Positions 51,653 through 61,154 of a stretch of 64,000 nucleotides of DNA are shown piece after piece (positions within the stretch are counted from its first letter, which is position 1; each line of letters opens with the position of its first letter). A program made the position numbers and the translations under genes. Source of the stretch: JAGPUQ01 sp036961295. Its GTDB lineage: Bacteria; Pseudomonadota; Gammaproteobacteria; Pseudomonadales; Porticoccaceae. Under the pieces are notes generated by a model. The model saw only the letters and a program-made list of their open reading frames with translations, was not told the origin of the DNA and did no database searches. The DNA lies in assembly GCA_036961295.1 (NCBI GenBank), contig JBALVX010000001.1:372001-436000 (forward strand). Direction: 5' to 3'.

Positions 51653-51687
51653 GAGGCTTTGTATCTAAGCTCTGATATCTAAGAGGC
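51642..51687. repeat. 30-bp-period repeat across a stop codon
   Basis: CTGATATCTAAGAGGC occurs perfectly at 51642-51657 and 51672-51687, with a partial copy (TATCTAAGCT) between. The first copy contains the TAA of the preceding gene. Confidence 0.8.
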
Positions 51688-51708
51688 GCTGAGATCAGTG
51701 CAAGGCAC

Positions 51709-53250
51709 CTAACGCACGCCGTGCATACCGCGCCGCAGTAGCGGAGCAACCATCAGTAAAACCGCAGCTAAGGCGATTGCCAGCCAGCCCACCTTGGAAT
51801 ACACCTCAAGCGTATTAGCAAGAGCGACTTCGGCGTTAACGACTTTGCCATCAATAGTCTCCGCTCCCGTAAGACGAGCGATTTCCCCGGCGATATAACC
51901 GGCTCCGGCGGCGGCCAGAAACCATACCCCCATCATCATACCGACCACTCTGGGCACACTGAGTTTGGTGACTGCGGATAAACCCACCGGCGACAGGCAT
52001 AGCTCGCCGCTGGTGTGTAAGAGATAAATCAGCACCAACCACCAGAGGCCAATCGACGTAGCGCTTTCCGCCTGGTTAGCACCAAACACCAGGGCCAGAA
52101 AACCCAGGCCGACCTGGAATATCGCCAGAGCAAATTTAACTGGCGTGGACGGTTCCAGATTATGTGTTGCCAGCCACACCCAAAGTAGCGAAAACAGGGG
52201 TGCCAGCAGGAAAATAAAAAACGGATTTACGGACTGGAATACCGAAGCGGGAATCTCCCCGCCAAGCATGTGCCTGTCCACGTAACGGTCGGCAAATAGA
52301 TTGAGCGACGAACCCGCCTGTTCAAACAGCGACCAGAACACCACGGAGAACCCAACCAGCGCGGCGATCACCAACATGCGGTCTCGCTCCACGGGGGTAC
52401 AGCGGGTAAAGGAATAAATTACCACTACCGCCAGCATAATGCCGCCAAAGCCCTGCAGGAGTTGACCAATCATGTCGCGATGTTGCATCAGTTGCCAAAT
52501 CACCACTACGCCAATAGCACTGGTCAAATAGATTGCGCTTTCGACAGAAATAAACGGTAGTACACGGCTTTGTAGGCGCTCGGCAGAGGGCGGGTGAACC
52601 TTGTCGCCCAGGTGCCGCTGGCCTCGCAGAAAAGTCGCCAGGCCCACCAGCATACCAATACCTGCCAGGCCAAAACCGTAGGCCCAACCATAGGTTTCAC
52701 CGAGCCAGCCGCAGAGGATGGTGGCGGCAAACGCACCGATATTAATGCCCATATAAAACAGGGTAAAACCACTGTCTCGGCGTGGGTCGCCCTGCTCATA
52801 AAGCGAGCCGACGATGGTCGAAATGTTGGCCTTTAAGAAGCCGACCCCGCTGATAATCAAGGCCAGAGAAAAATAGAAAATTTGCAAATACACCGGGTCG
52901 CGCACCACTCCGGCTTCGGTAGTGATGGCTGTGGGCCCTTCCAGTGCCATTCCGCCATGGCCGAGAACCAGCAAAATGGCGCCAAATATCACCGCTTTAC
53001 GGGCGCCCAAATAACGGTCGGCGAGGATGCCGCCAATCACCGGCATCAGGTAGACCATGGCGGAATAGGCGGCAAAAATATGCGTGGCCTTGTCGTCGCC
53101 AAACAGGAAGTGCTTGGTGAGGTAGAGGATGAGCAGGGCCCGCATGCCGTAGTAGGAGAAGCGCTCCCACAACTCAGTCAGAAAGCACACCAGCAGGCCG
53201 CGGGGGTGGCCGAGGAACAAGACTTCAGTGTTGACGGTTGTTTGGCTCAT
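51709..53250 (-). CDS. POT-family di/tripeptide:H+ symporter
   Basis: This 513-residue transporter has 12-14 membrane spans. The proton-coupling motif ELWERFSYYGMRALL (ExxERFxYY) is at about 26-40. GGILADRYLGARKAV and the PTR2 motif FTLFYMGINIGAF are intact. It imports di- and tripeptides and complements the Opp-type ABC operon at 41-46 kb. It is divergent from moxR. Confidence 0.93.
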   Translation of the reverse strand: MSQTTVNTEVLFLGHPRGLLVCFLTELWERFSYYGMRALLILYLTKHFLFGDDKATHIFAAYSAMVYLMPVIGGILADRYLGARKAVIFGAILLVLGHGGMALEGPTAITTEAGVVRDPVYLQIFYFSLALIISGVGFLKANISTIVGSLYEQGDPRRDSGFTLFYMGINIGAFAATILCGWLGETYGWAYGFGLAGIGMLVGLATFLRGQRHLGDKVHPPSAERLQSRVLPFISVESAIYLTSAIGVVVIWQLMQHRDMIGQLLQGFGGIMLAVVVIYSFTRCTPVERDRMLVIAALVGFSVVFWSLFEQAGSSLNLFADRYVDRHMLGGEIPASVFQSVNPFFIFLLAPLFSLLWVWLATHNLEPSTPVKFALAIFQVGLGFLALVFGANQAESATSIGLWWLVLIYLLHTSGELCLSPVGLSAVTKLSVPRVVGMMMGVWFLAAAGAGYIAGEIARLTGAETIDGKVVNAEVALANTLEVYSKVGWLAIALAAVLLMVAPLLRRGMHGVR

Positions 53251-53274
53251 AAACTTGAGTTCTCTGTGTCCTTC

Positions 53275-53310
53275 TAATCGAGATAGTTATCCTAATCGAG
53301 ATAGTTATCC
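53275..53310. repeat. Perfect tandem repeat, 2 x 18 bp
   Basis: TAATCGAGATAGTTATCC occurs twice without a gap, and a partial third copy (GCTTATCGAGATG) follows. It lies between the divergent POT and MoxR genes. Confidence 0.85.
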
Positions 53311-53428
53311 AGATGCTTATCGAGATGCTGGGAAGCCGGAAACTTGGAAGCTGGCTGGCTTTTAACGTAAAATCTCCGGTTCCACACAATTTATCACAGA
53401 TAATTCACCATACATCCAGGGGAGCATT

Positions 53429-54274
53429 ATGCAATTTACCGGTACTGAGAGATACGTCGCCACTGACGACCTACAAATGGCAGTTAACGCGGCGGTAATT
53501 TTACAGCGACCGCTGCTGATTAAAGGCGAGCCTGGCACCGGTAAAACCATGCTGGCGGAGGAAGTCGCTACGGCTTTAGGCAAACGTCTTATCCAGTGGC
53601 ATATTAAATCCACCACCAAAGCCCAGCAGGGTCTATATGAATACGATGCAGTGTCGCGCCTGCGGGATTCCCAGCTCGGTGGCGACAAAGTTCACGACAT
53701 CGCCAACTACATCAAAAAAGGTAAGCTCTGGGAAGCCTTTGATGCCGATGAGCAGGTGGTATTGTTGATCGACGAGGTGGACAAAGCTGACATTGAATTC
53801 CCCAATGACTTGTTGCTCGAAATCGACAAAATGGAATTCCATGTCTACGAAACTGGTGAGCGGGTCGCCGCCAAACATCGGCCCATTATAATTCTTACCA
53901 GTAATAACGAAAAGGAGCTGCCCGATGCTTTCTTGCGTCGTTGTTTTTTCCATTTTATTAATTTCCCCAATCGGGAAACCATGTTGAAAATTGTCGATGT
54001 GCACTACCCCGGCATTAAAAAATCTCTGGTAGACGAAGCCCTCGACGTATTTTTTGACGTACGTAAAATTCCAGGCTTGAAGAAAAAGCCGTCCACCTCA
54101 GAGTTAGTCGACTGGCTGAAATTATTGCTTTCCGATGATATTCCCGATGAAATCCTCAAACAGCGCGATCCCACTAAAGCCATACCGCCGCTGTATGGCG
54201 CACTGTTGAAAAATGAACAGGATGTGCATTTGTTGGAGCGCCTGGCGTTTATGACGCGGCGGGAAGCTAAATAA
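53429..54274 (+). CDS. MoxR-family AAA+ ATPase
   Basis: This 281-residue ATPase has Walker A GEPGTGKT (about 32-39), Walker B LLIDEVDKAD, and the sensor region ILTSNNEKELPDAFLRRC. MoxR ATPases work with VWA-domain proteins to insert metals or remodel protein complexes. The partner starts at its last base (1-nt overlap), which makes them a functional pair. Confidence 0.92.
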   Translation: MQFTGTERYVATDDLQMAVNAAVILQRPLLIKGEPGTGKTMLAEEVATALGKRLIQWHIKSTTKAQQGLYEYDAVSRLRDSQLGGDKVHDIANYIKKGKLWEAFDADEQVVLLIDEVDKADIEFPNDLLLEIDKMEFHVYETGERVAAKHRPIIILTSNNEKELPDAFLRRCFFHFINFPNRETMLKIVDVHYPGIKKSLVDEALDVFFDVRKIPGLKKKPSTSELVDWLKLLLSDDIPDEILKQRDPTKAIPPLYGALLKNEQDVHLLERLAFMTRREAK

Positions 54275-55449
54275 TGCTACTGAATTTTTTCTTTGCACTA
54301 AAAAACGGCGGGGTGCCGGTCTCCATCAAAGAGCTGTTAACGCTGATTGAGGCGCTGGAAAAACACCTCGCCTTTGGCGACGTTGACGAATTTTATTTGT
54401 TGTCTCGCACTTGCCTGGTTAAAGACGAGCGTTTCTACGATAAATTTGATCGGGCTTTTGCACTGTATTTTAACGATCTGCAAAGTCTGGAGGATTTTAT
54501 TGAAGCGCTGATCCCCGAAGACTGGTTGCGTCAGGAGTTTGAAAAGAGTCTTAGCGACGAGGAAAAAGCCAAGATCGAAAGTCTAGGTGGACTTGAGGAG
54601 TTGATCAAAAAATTCAAAGAGCGACTCGAAGAGCAGAAAAAACGCCACCAAGGTGGAAATAAATGGATTGGTACTGGGGGTACGTCGCCCTTTGGGAACG
54701 GTGGCTTCAATCCGGAAGGAATTCGGGTCGGCGGTGAAGGCAAGCAGAAAAAAGCCCTGAAAGTGTGGGAGCAGCGGGATTATAAAAATCTGGACGACTC
54801 CGTTGAGTTAGGCACCCGCAATATTAAAATGGCGCTACGGCGTTTGCGTAAATTCGCTCGCACCGGTGCTGAGGAAGAGCTCGATCTGGACGATACCATC
54901 AGCAGTACGGCAAAAAATGCCGGTATGCTGGATATAAAAATGGTTCCCGAGCGCCACAATGCGGTCAAAGTACTATTGTTTTTTGATGTTGGTGGCTCCA
55001 TGGATCCCTACGTGCGCACCTGTGAGGAGTTGTTTTCCGCCAGTCGCACGGAATTTAAACACCTGGAATATTTTTATTTCCACAATATGTTGTATGACTA
55101 TGTGTGGAAAGATAATTTTCGTCGCTACAACGACAAAACCGAAACCTTCGATGTGTTGCGCACGTACTCCTCGGACTACAAAGTGATTTTTGTCGGTGAT
55201 GCGTCCATGTCGCCCTACGAACTGGAAAGCGCGGGTGGTAGTGTCGAATACTACAATAAGGAATCCGGTATCGATTGGCTGCAACGCATGTCTGATACCT
55301 TTGATAAAATGGTTTGGTTAAATCCGGTGCGCGAGGATTACTGGGAACATACACCGACCATTAAACGGGTCAATACCTTGCTTGAAGGCCGGATGTTTCC
55401 ACTTACCATGGGCGGACTTGAAGCCAGTATGTCGTTACTGACGAAATAA
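54274..55449 (+). CDS. CoxE-like VWA-domain protein
   Basis: This 391-residue protein has a helical N-terminal part with a Lys/Glu-rich stretch (about 85-125), a glycine-rich linker, and a C-terminal VWA domain. The metal-site motif is DVGGSMD, where the usual DxSxS has Gly in the middle position. VGDASMSPYEL and LTMGGLEASMSLL follow. It is the partner of the preceding MoxR ATPase. The client is unknown. Confidence 0.88.
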   Translation: MLLNFFFALKNGGVPVSIKELLTLIEALEKHLAFGDVDEFYLLSRTCLVKDERFYDKFDRAFALYFNDLQSLEDFIEALIPEDWLRQEFEKSLSDEEKAKIESLGGLEELIKKFKERLEEQKKRHQGGNKWIGTGGTSPFGNGGFNPEGIRVGGEGKQKKALKVWEQRDYKNLDDSVELGTRNIKMALRRLRKFARTGAEEELDLDDTISSTAKNAGMLDIKMVPERHNAVKVLLFFDVGGSMDPYVRTCEELFSASRTEFKHLEYFYFHNMLYDYVWKDNFRRYNDKTETFDVLRTYSSDYKVIFVGDASMSPYELESAGGSVEYYNKESGIDWLQRMSDTFDKMVWLNPVREDYWEHTPTIKRVNTLLEGRMFPLTMGGLEASMSLLTK

Positions 55450-55453
55450 GGCC

Positions 55454-58400
55454 GTGACCTCCATAGTGACAGACGATTCCGCTAGCCAGGGGCTGGCCCC
55501 AATGGAACAAAAAGCAGAACAAAAAGCAGAACAGAAAACAGAACAAAAAATAGAACAAGAAATAACAGAAAAAATAGAGAAGTGCTGTAATCGCGATCGT
55601 TTTCGTTTGCGTCGGCGCTTGCAGAAGCTGTCCAGGCAAAATCCAGGCAAGCAGAGTCCAGGTAAGCGCGATAATGATCTAAGCAAACTGATAGCGGCAA
55701 TTGAAACCTCCGTCGCTATCGCCGAATCTCGACGGGCGTATTGCCCTAACATTACTTATCCTGAAAACCTGCCGATATCCGAACGACGCGCTGAAATAGC
55801 AGAAGCGATAAGCGGGCATCAGGTGGTGATTGTTGCCGGTGAAACCGGTTCGGGTAAAACTACGCAACTGCCCAAAATTTGTCTGGAGTTGGGGCGGGGT
55901 GCTACCGGCCTTATTGGCCACACGCAACCGCGCCGTATTGCCGCGCGCACTGTCGCCAGTCGTATTGCCGAAGAGTTGAATTGCGAACTTGGTGAGGAAG
56001 TCGGTTATCAGGTGCGCTTTAGCGATCACAGCGGCGATAAGACCCTGGTTAAATTAATGACCGACGGGATTTTACTGGCGGAAATTCAAAACGATCGATT
56101 TTTATCTCGCTACGATACTTTGATTATTGATGAAGCCCACGAGCGCAGCCTCAATATTGATTTTTTACTGGGCTACCTCAAACAAATTCTACCGAAACGT
56201 CCCGATCTAAAACTGATTATTACCTCGGCGACTATCGACGTGGAGCGTTTTTCCAAACATTTTGATGGCGCTCCGGTGGTGCAGGTGTCGGGTAGAAGTT
56301 TTCCCGTGGAGATTCGCTACCAGGCACCGGTGGATAAAGATGATGATCTAATCAGCGCAACCATTGATGCCATTGAAGATGTACTGAGTTTGCCGAAGCG
56401 GGGCGACATACTGGTATTTTTCAGTTCCGAGCGGGAGATTCGTGAAGCCTCGCTGCGTTTGCGCAAACGTGATTTACGCGACCTTGAAGTTCTTCCCCTC
56501 TATGGGCGCCTGGGGCTGGCCGATCAGAATCGAGTGTTTCAACAGCATCGCGGTGTGCGTGTGGTGCTGGCCACCAATGTCGCGGAGACCTCGCTTACCG
56601 TGCCCGGCATAGTCTATGTTGTGGATACGGGTTACGCCCGCATCAGTCGCTACAGCTATCGCACTAAAGTGCAGCGGCTGCCTATTGAGCCAATTTCACA
56701 GGCCAGCGCCAATCAACGGGCGGGACGCTGTGGCCGGGTTGCGGACGGCGTGTGTATACGTTTGTACACGGAGCAGGATTTTAACAATCGGCCGGAATAT
56801 ACTGACCCGGAAATCGTGCGCACTAACCTGGCGGCGGTGATTTTAAAAATGCTGCACTTTCGTATTGGCGAGGTGCGCAGTTTCCCCTTTATTGATCCGC
56901 CGGATCACCGCTTAATTAATGACGGTTTTCAGTTATTGACGGAGCTGGGCGCAGTCGATCAGCATGACAAGCTCAATCCCGTCGGACAAATGTTGTCGCG
57001 TTTACCCATTGATCCTCGCCTGGGCCGGACACTTATTGCCGCTCAGCACGAAAACTGTTTGCAAGAAGTGCTGGTTATTGTTTCTGCACTGAGTATTCAG
57101 GACCCCCGCGAGCGACCTGCCGATAAGCGTCAGGCGGCGGATGAAAAGCATCGTCAGTGGCAAGATCCGGCTTCGGATTTTATCGCTTTGGTGAATTTAT
57201 GGAATCATTTGGAAGTGCAGCGCGGCGAGCTAAACCGCAGTCAGTTCGATAAATATTGTCGCCGACAATTTCTGTCGCCGCTGCGGGTGCGGGAATGGCG
57301 AGAGTTGCATCATCAATTGCATCACAGTTGTCGTGAATTAAAACTCGCTGACAATGCGAAGCCCGCAGATATCTCTAGCATTCATCGGGCCTTGTTGACC
57401 GGCTTATTAAGCCGCATTGGTTTTCGTCACGAAAAACACGAATATCTTGGTGTGCGTAATAGCAAGTTCTCGATCTTTCCGGGTTCGGGCGTGTTTAAGA
57501 GTGGCCCGAAATGGTTAATGGCAGCGGAGCTAATAGAAACGACGCGGCTATACGCCCATTGTTGTGGTGTTATTGACCCTGAAAATTTGTCTGAACTGGC
57601 TGCGCATTTAGTCAAAAAAAGTTACAGCGAACCCCACTACCATGCGGCTAACGGTCAGGTGATGGCATGGGAAAAACAAAGCCTTTACGGTTTGGTGATT
57701 CAGGAACGCAAGCGGGTTAGCTACGGAAAAATTGATCCCCCCGTCGCTCGCCAGGTATTTATTCAGGCGGCGCTGGTGGAGGGTGCTTACGCTAAATCCA
57801 GGCATCCGCAAGCTAAAAAAGCTCCGGCTATAAAGGCTCTGGAAGGCAGTGCTCAGGGAAAGCAAGCGCAGCAAGGCAAAGCACAGAAAAATAAACCGCA
57901 GCAAAGTAAATCAGAGCCCGCTGAATTTTTTCAACACAATCAAAACGTGTTAACGGAACTACACGAACTGGAAGACAAGTTGCGCCGCCGGGATATTGCC
58001 GCCGATGAGCGTGAATGGTTTCAGTTTTACGGTGAGCGTCTACCCGCCGATATTATTAGTCTCGCTGCCTTTGAGCGCTGGCGCAAGATTGTGGAAAAGG
58101 ACCAGCCTCGATTGTTGTTTATTGATCGCGAACGGCTGCTGTCTTATGCCCCTGCCGATAGCGAGGTGGCACAATTTCCGACCAGCATCGAATGGGAAGG
58201 GCACAGCTATCCACTGAGCTATCGTTTTGAACCGGGTCATGCTGACGATGGTGTCAGCGTCGATATTCCGGTGGCCATTTTGCACCAGGTTCCGGCCCAT
58301 CTGTTTGACTGGCTGGTACCCGGCTTGCTGCGCGATAAATGCATCGAGTTACTAAAAAGTTTACCTCGCCCGGTGCGCAAACAATTGGTGCCGGTGCCAA

Positions 58401-59578
58401 ATACTGTAGATAAATTGCTGCCGGGTTTGCTTGTCAGCAATGTTACTCTTACCCAGGCGCTGTCGAAGCAGATACAGAAAAGTAGCGGTATCAAGATTGA
58501 TCCCAAACATTGGCAAGAGGATAAACTCGATAGCTTTTATCGCGTCAATTTTCGTTTACTCGATGAAACGGGTGCCTTGCTCGAGCAGAGTCGAGCCTTG
58601 GCCGAGCTGCGCCACAATTATCGTGGGGTAGTGCGGGATACCCTGGATGAGTCCCTACAAGATGCACTGCACGAGGGCTTACCGAACGCGCTTGAAACCC
58701 GAGGACTGACTAGCTGGAACTTTGAAGCCCTGCCGGAGTTGAGTGTGATTAGTCGGGGCAAGCTAGAAGTTCGCGCCTATCCCGCGCTGATCGATCAGGG
58801 TGACAGCGTAGCGCTGCAATTGCTGGATACCCCGGCATTGGCTGAGCAGACCACGCGACTGGGTTTGCTACGGCTGGCGACATTGGAGCTGGCGCAAACG
58901 GTTAAGTATCTAAAGAAGCAATTATTTCGCACGGCGGATTTAACCCTGGTCGCTGCCGGTTTGCCGGATAAAGCACACCTGTCCGAGGATGTGATTGCAG
59001 CGGCAGTGTATCGAGCGGTGTTTACGGGCAAGCTCATACCGCGGACGCAGGCGGAGTATCAGGCCCTGCTGCAAGGGGGCAAAGGCGATATTTCCATTCG
59101 GACGCAGCAATTAGAGAGCATGGTGCTGGGACTTTGCGACGACTTAAAAAATCTGCGTGGTTTATTGGTTCAGCGGACAAAGACCCACGCTCGCGCCGCA
59201 GCCGACGGCAAAGCTCAGCTCGACTACTTGTTGCGTCCGGGGTTTATGCGCGATGCTGCAGTAGGTGATGCTTCGGTGGATTGGTTGGTGCAATATCCAC
59301 GTTATATTAAGGCCGCGGTGGCGCGCTTTGATAAATTACCGGCACTTGAAGCGCGAGACCAGGACGCTATGGATACCATTGGGGCCGCCCTCGATTGGTG
59401 GCGGCAACAAGTGGCCGGCAACAGTGATAGTGTTGACGTATCCGCCAGTCTGGAAAACTTTCGTTTTATGTTGGAGGAGTACCGGGTGTCGCTGTACGCT
59501 CAGCAGTTAAAGACGCTAAAACCGGTATCGGCCAAGCGTCTTGCCGCCTTGCAGCAACAAATTGAAGCAGCTCACTAG
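55454..59578 (+). CDS. hrpA: ATP-dependent RNA helicase HrpA
   Basis: This 1374-residue DEAH helicase has Walker A GETGSGKTTQ, DEAHERS, SATID, and motif VI QRAGRCGR. The HA2 and OB-fold domains and the long C-terminal DUF3418 region follow. HrpA helps rescue stalled ribosomes and process mRNA. Two low-complexity insertions are present: an N-terminal EQKx repeat (about 18-41) and a Lys/Gln-rich stretch near 795-820. The GTG start 4 nt after the VWA gene is used; ATG 55502 is an alternative that starts at the repeat. Confidence 0.95.
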   Translation: MTSIVTDDSASQGLAPMEQKAEQKAEQKTEQKIEQEITEKIEKCCNRDRFRLRRRLQKLSRQNPGKQSPGKRDNDLSKLIAAIETSVAIAESRRAYCPNITYPENLPISERRAEIAEAISGHQVVIVAGETGSGKTTQLPKICLELGRGATGLIGHTQPRRIAARTVASRIAEELNCELGEEVGYQVRFSDHSGDKTLVKLMTDGILLAEIQNDRFLSRYDTLIIDEAHERSLNIDFLLGYLKQILPKRPDLKLIITSATIDVERFSKHFDGAPVVQVSGRSFPVEIRYQAPVDKDDDLISATIDAIEDVLSLPKRGDILVFFSSEREIREASLRLRKRDLRDLEVLPLYGRLGLADQNRVFQQHRGVRVVLATNVAETSLTVPGIVYVVDTGYARISRYSYRTKVQRLPIEPISQASANQRAGRCGRVADGVCIRLYTEQDFNNRPEYTDPEIVRTNLAAVILKMLHFRIGEVRSFPFIDPPDHRLINDGFQLLTELGAVDQHDKLNPVGQMLSRLPIDPRLGRTLIAAQHENCLQEVLVIVSALSIQDPRERPADKRQAADEKHRQWQDPASDFIALVNLWNHLEVQRGELNRSQFDKYCRRQFLSPLRVREWRELHHQLHHSCRELKLADNAKPADISSIHRALLTGLLSRIGFRHEKHEYLGVRNSKFSIFPGSGVFKSGPKWLMAAELIETTRLYAHCCGVIDPENLSELAAHLVKKSYSEPHYHAANGQVMAWEKQSLYGLVIQERKRVSYGKIDPPVARQVFIQAALVEGAYAKSRHPQAKKAPAIKALEGSAQGKQAQQGKAQKNKPQQSKSEPAEFFQHNQNVLTELHELEDKLRRRDIAADEREWFQFYGERLPADIISLAAFERWRKIVEKDQPRLLFIDRERLLSYAPADSEVAQFPTSIEWEGHSYPLSYRFEPGHADDGVSVDIPVAILHQVPAHLFDWLVPGLLRDKCIELLKSLPRPVRKQLVPVPNTVDKLLPGLLVSNVTLTQALSKQIQKSSGIKIDPKHWQEDKLDSFYRVNFRLLDETGALLEQSRALAELRHNYRGVVRDTLDESLQDALHEGLPNALETRGLTSWNFEALPELSVISRGKLEVRAYPALIDQGDSVALQLLDTPALAEQTTRLGLLRLATLELAQTVKYLKKQLFRTADLTLVAAGLPDKAHLSEDVIAAAVYRAVFTGKLIPRTQAEYQALLQGGKGDISIRTQQLESMVLGLCDDLKNLRGLLVQRTKTHARAAADGKAQLDYLLRPGFMRDAAVGDASVDWLVQYPRYIKAAVARFDKLPALEARDQDAMDTIGAALDWWRQQVAGNSDSVDVSASLENFRFMLEEYRVSLYAQQLKTLKPVSAKRLAALQQQIEAAH
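55505..55576. repeat. 6 x 12-bp coding repeat in hrpA
   Basis: Six in-frame 12-bp units of the form GAACAAAAAGCA encode EQKA, EQKA, EQKT, EQKI, EQEI and TEKI near the N-terminus of HrpA. Confidence 0.88.
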
Positions 59579-59786
59579 TCGGTTGCTTGGCATAAGGCCT
59601 TGTTTTTAATTATAATTTTATAGAAATCTATTTCTGTTATGGGTTTGGAAACTTCGTTCTAGAATGAGAGTCATAACATGCAGCTCGGCGCATAGCGTTT
59701 GTAAGGGTAGGCGTGAAAGGCGCTTATGATAGAGTTGATTGGTAGAAAGTTGTGAACGAGTTATAAATGTATTTTAACCGCGTCAG

Positions 59787-59835
59787 TATTGACGTTAATA
59801 TTGACGTTGATTATTGTCAGTAATATTAATAGTTT
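59787..59835. repeat. TATTGACGTTAA repeat upstream of the RiPP precursor
   Basis: Four units of 12-13 bp are present: TATTGACGTTAA, TATTGACGTTGAT, TATTGTCAGTAA and TATTAATAGTTT. They end 27 nt before the hvfA-like start, so they are either in the 5'UTR or act as a regulator site. Confidence 0.7.
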
Positions 59836-59862
59836 CATCACTAAAAAATCTGGAGAATATTT

Positions 59863-60270
59863 ATGTCCAAGCAAATTAGAAACCCACTAGCCGCTGCCGT
59901 TGGCGCTGCATTTGTTGCCTCACTGGCTTTGTCGCCGCTGGCCTCCGCTGCCGAAAATCCCTTTGAGCTGCGCGCCTTGAGCAGCGGTTATGAAGTGGCC
60001 GGCAAAAAAGATGCCGAAGGCAAATGCGGTGAAGGTAAATGTGGTGCTGAAGGCGCCGCAGCCAAAGCTGAAGGCGAAGGCAAATGTGGCGAAGGTAAAT
60101 GCGGTGCTGAGGGTATGCCAACCAAAGCCGATGGCGAAGGTACATGTGGTGATAAAGCTAAAGCCGAAGGTAAATGCGGTGCTGAGGGTATGCCAGCCAA
60201 AGCCGATGGCGAAGGTACATGTGGTGATAAAGCTAAAGCCGAAGGTAAATGTGGCGGTGCCGCTGAGTAA
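59863..60270 (+). CDS. hvfA: HvfA-type RiPP metallophore precursor
   Basis: This 135-residue precursor has a Sec signal peptide (residues 1-29, cleavage near ASA-AENPFEL), the ENPFELxxLSSGYEVA leader block common to these precursors, and a core with eight cysteines in six EGKCG and two EGTCG motifs. It has no other fold. In Haemophilus HvfA, DUF692/DUF2063 partners convert Cys in EGKCG to oxazolone-thioamide groups that bind copper. The same three-gene order follows here, so the same kind of product is expected. A 75-bp duplication makes the last two modules. Confidence 0.88.
   Translation: MSKQIRNPLAAAVGAAFVASLALSPLASAAENPFELRALSSGYEVAGKKDAEGKCGEGKCGAEGAAAKAEGEGKCGEGKCGAEGMPTKADGEGTCGDKAKAEGKCGAEGMPAKADGEGTCGDKAKAEGKCGGAAE
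60106..60255. repeat. 2 x 75-bp module duplication in the precursor
   Basis: Units 60106-60180 and 60181-60255 differ at only a few bases. Each encodes 25 residues with one EGTCG and one EGKCG motif and differs by a single Thr/Ala change. Confidence 0.92.
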
Positions 60271-60290
60271 CGCTTAATAGAGTAGTTAAG

Positions 60291-61154
60291 ATGTCCAATA
60301 CCTACCCGGTTCACGGAGCAGGTTTGGGATTGCGGCGGGCCCTTCTGGGCCCGTTGTCATCTCTGACTGGTGCCGACGTGGATTTCATGGAAGTTGCCCC
60401 GGAAAACTGGATTCGCGTGGGCGGTCGGTTTGGGCGGCAGTTGCGTGAATACAGCGAGCGTTTTCCACTGCTATGTCACGGCTTATCCTTATCGATTGGT
60501 TCTCCGGCTCCCCTCGACTGGGAGTTGTTGAAAGACATCAAAGCCTTTTTGAAAACCCACCGGGTACGCTGCTATTCCGAACATCTAAGTTATTGCAGTG
60601 ACGATGGCCATCTCTACGATTTAATGCCGATACCGTTTACCGAAGAATCCGCGCGTTATGTGGCGGAGCGTATCCGTCAGGTGCAGGATTTTTTGGAACA
60701 AAAAATCGCTATCGAACATGTTTCGTACTACGCCGCTCCACAACAGGAGTTGAGCGAAATTGAATTTTTAAACGCCGTGCTGGAAGAGGCCGACGCCAAT
60801 CTTCTGCTCGACGTCAATAATATTTACGTGAACAGCGTCAACCACGGCTACGACGCCGAAGCCTTTCTGGCGCAAATTCCCGCTCACCGCGTCGCCTATG
60901 GCCATATCGCCGGGCATTTTGTTGAAGCCGAAGATCTGTTAGTAGACACCCACGGCGCGGATATTATTGATCCGGTCTGGGATTTGCTGGCGAAGGCCTA
61001 TAAGCACGTCGGTAATTTCCCGACCTTGCTGGAGCGGGATTTTAATTTCCCGCCGGTACCGCAGTTACTCGAAGAAGTTCAGGCCATCAAAACTCTACAG
61101 GCGCAAGCAGAGCAGGCTCGGATAGCGGATCGAGCTGGGCTTGAGCTGGTATGA
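60291..61154 (+). CDS. hvfB: DUF692 / MNIO-family peptide-modifying enzyme
   Basis: This 287-residue TIM-barrel protein is of the multinuclear non-heme iron oxidase family (BufB/HvfB). Metal-ligand candidates are in FMEVAPENW, CHGLSLSIG, CYSEHLSYC, IEHVSYYA, LLDVNNIYVNS, YGHIAGH and DTHGADI. The enzyme oxidises the precursor cysteines with help from the DUF2063 partner. It starts 20 nt after the precursor gene in the same direction. Its stop lies in the first of five ATGAGTG repeats. Confidence 0.92.
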   Translation: MSNTYPVHGAGLGLRRALLGPLSSLTGADVDFMEVAPENWIRVGGRFGRQLREYSERFPLLCHGLSLSIGSPAPLDWELLKDIKAFLKTHRVRCYSEHLSYCSDDGHLYDLMPIPFTEESARYVAERIRQVQDFLEQKIAIEHVSYYAAPQQELSEIEFLNAVLEEADANLLLDVNNIYVNSVNHGYDAEAFLAQIPAHRVAYGHIAGHFVEAEDLLVDTHGADIIDPVWDLLAKAYKHVGNFPTLLERDFNFPPVPQLLEEVQAIKTLQAQAEQARIADRAGLELV

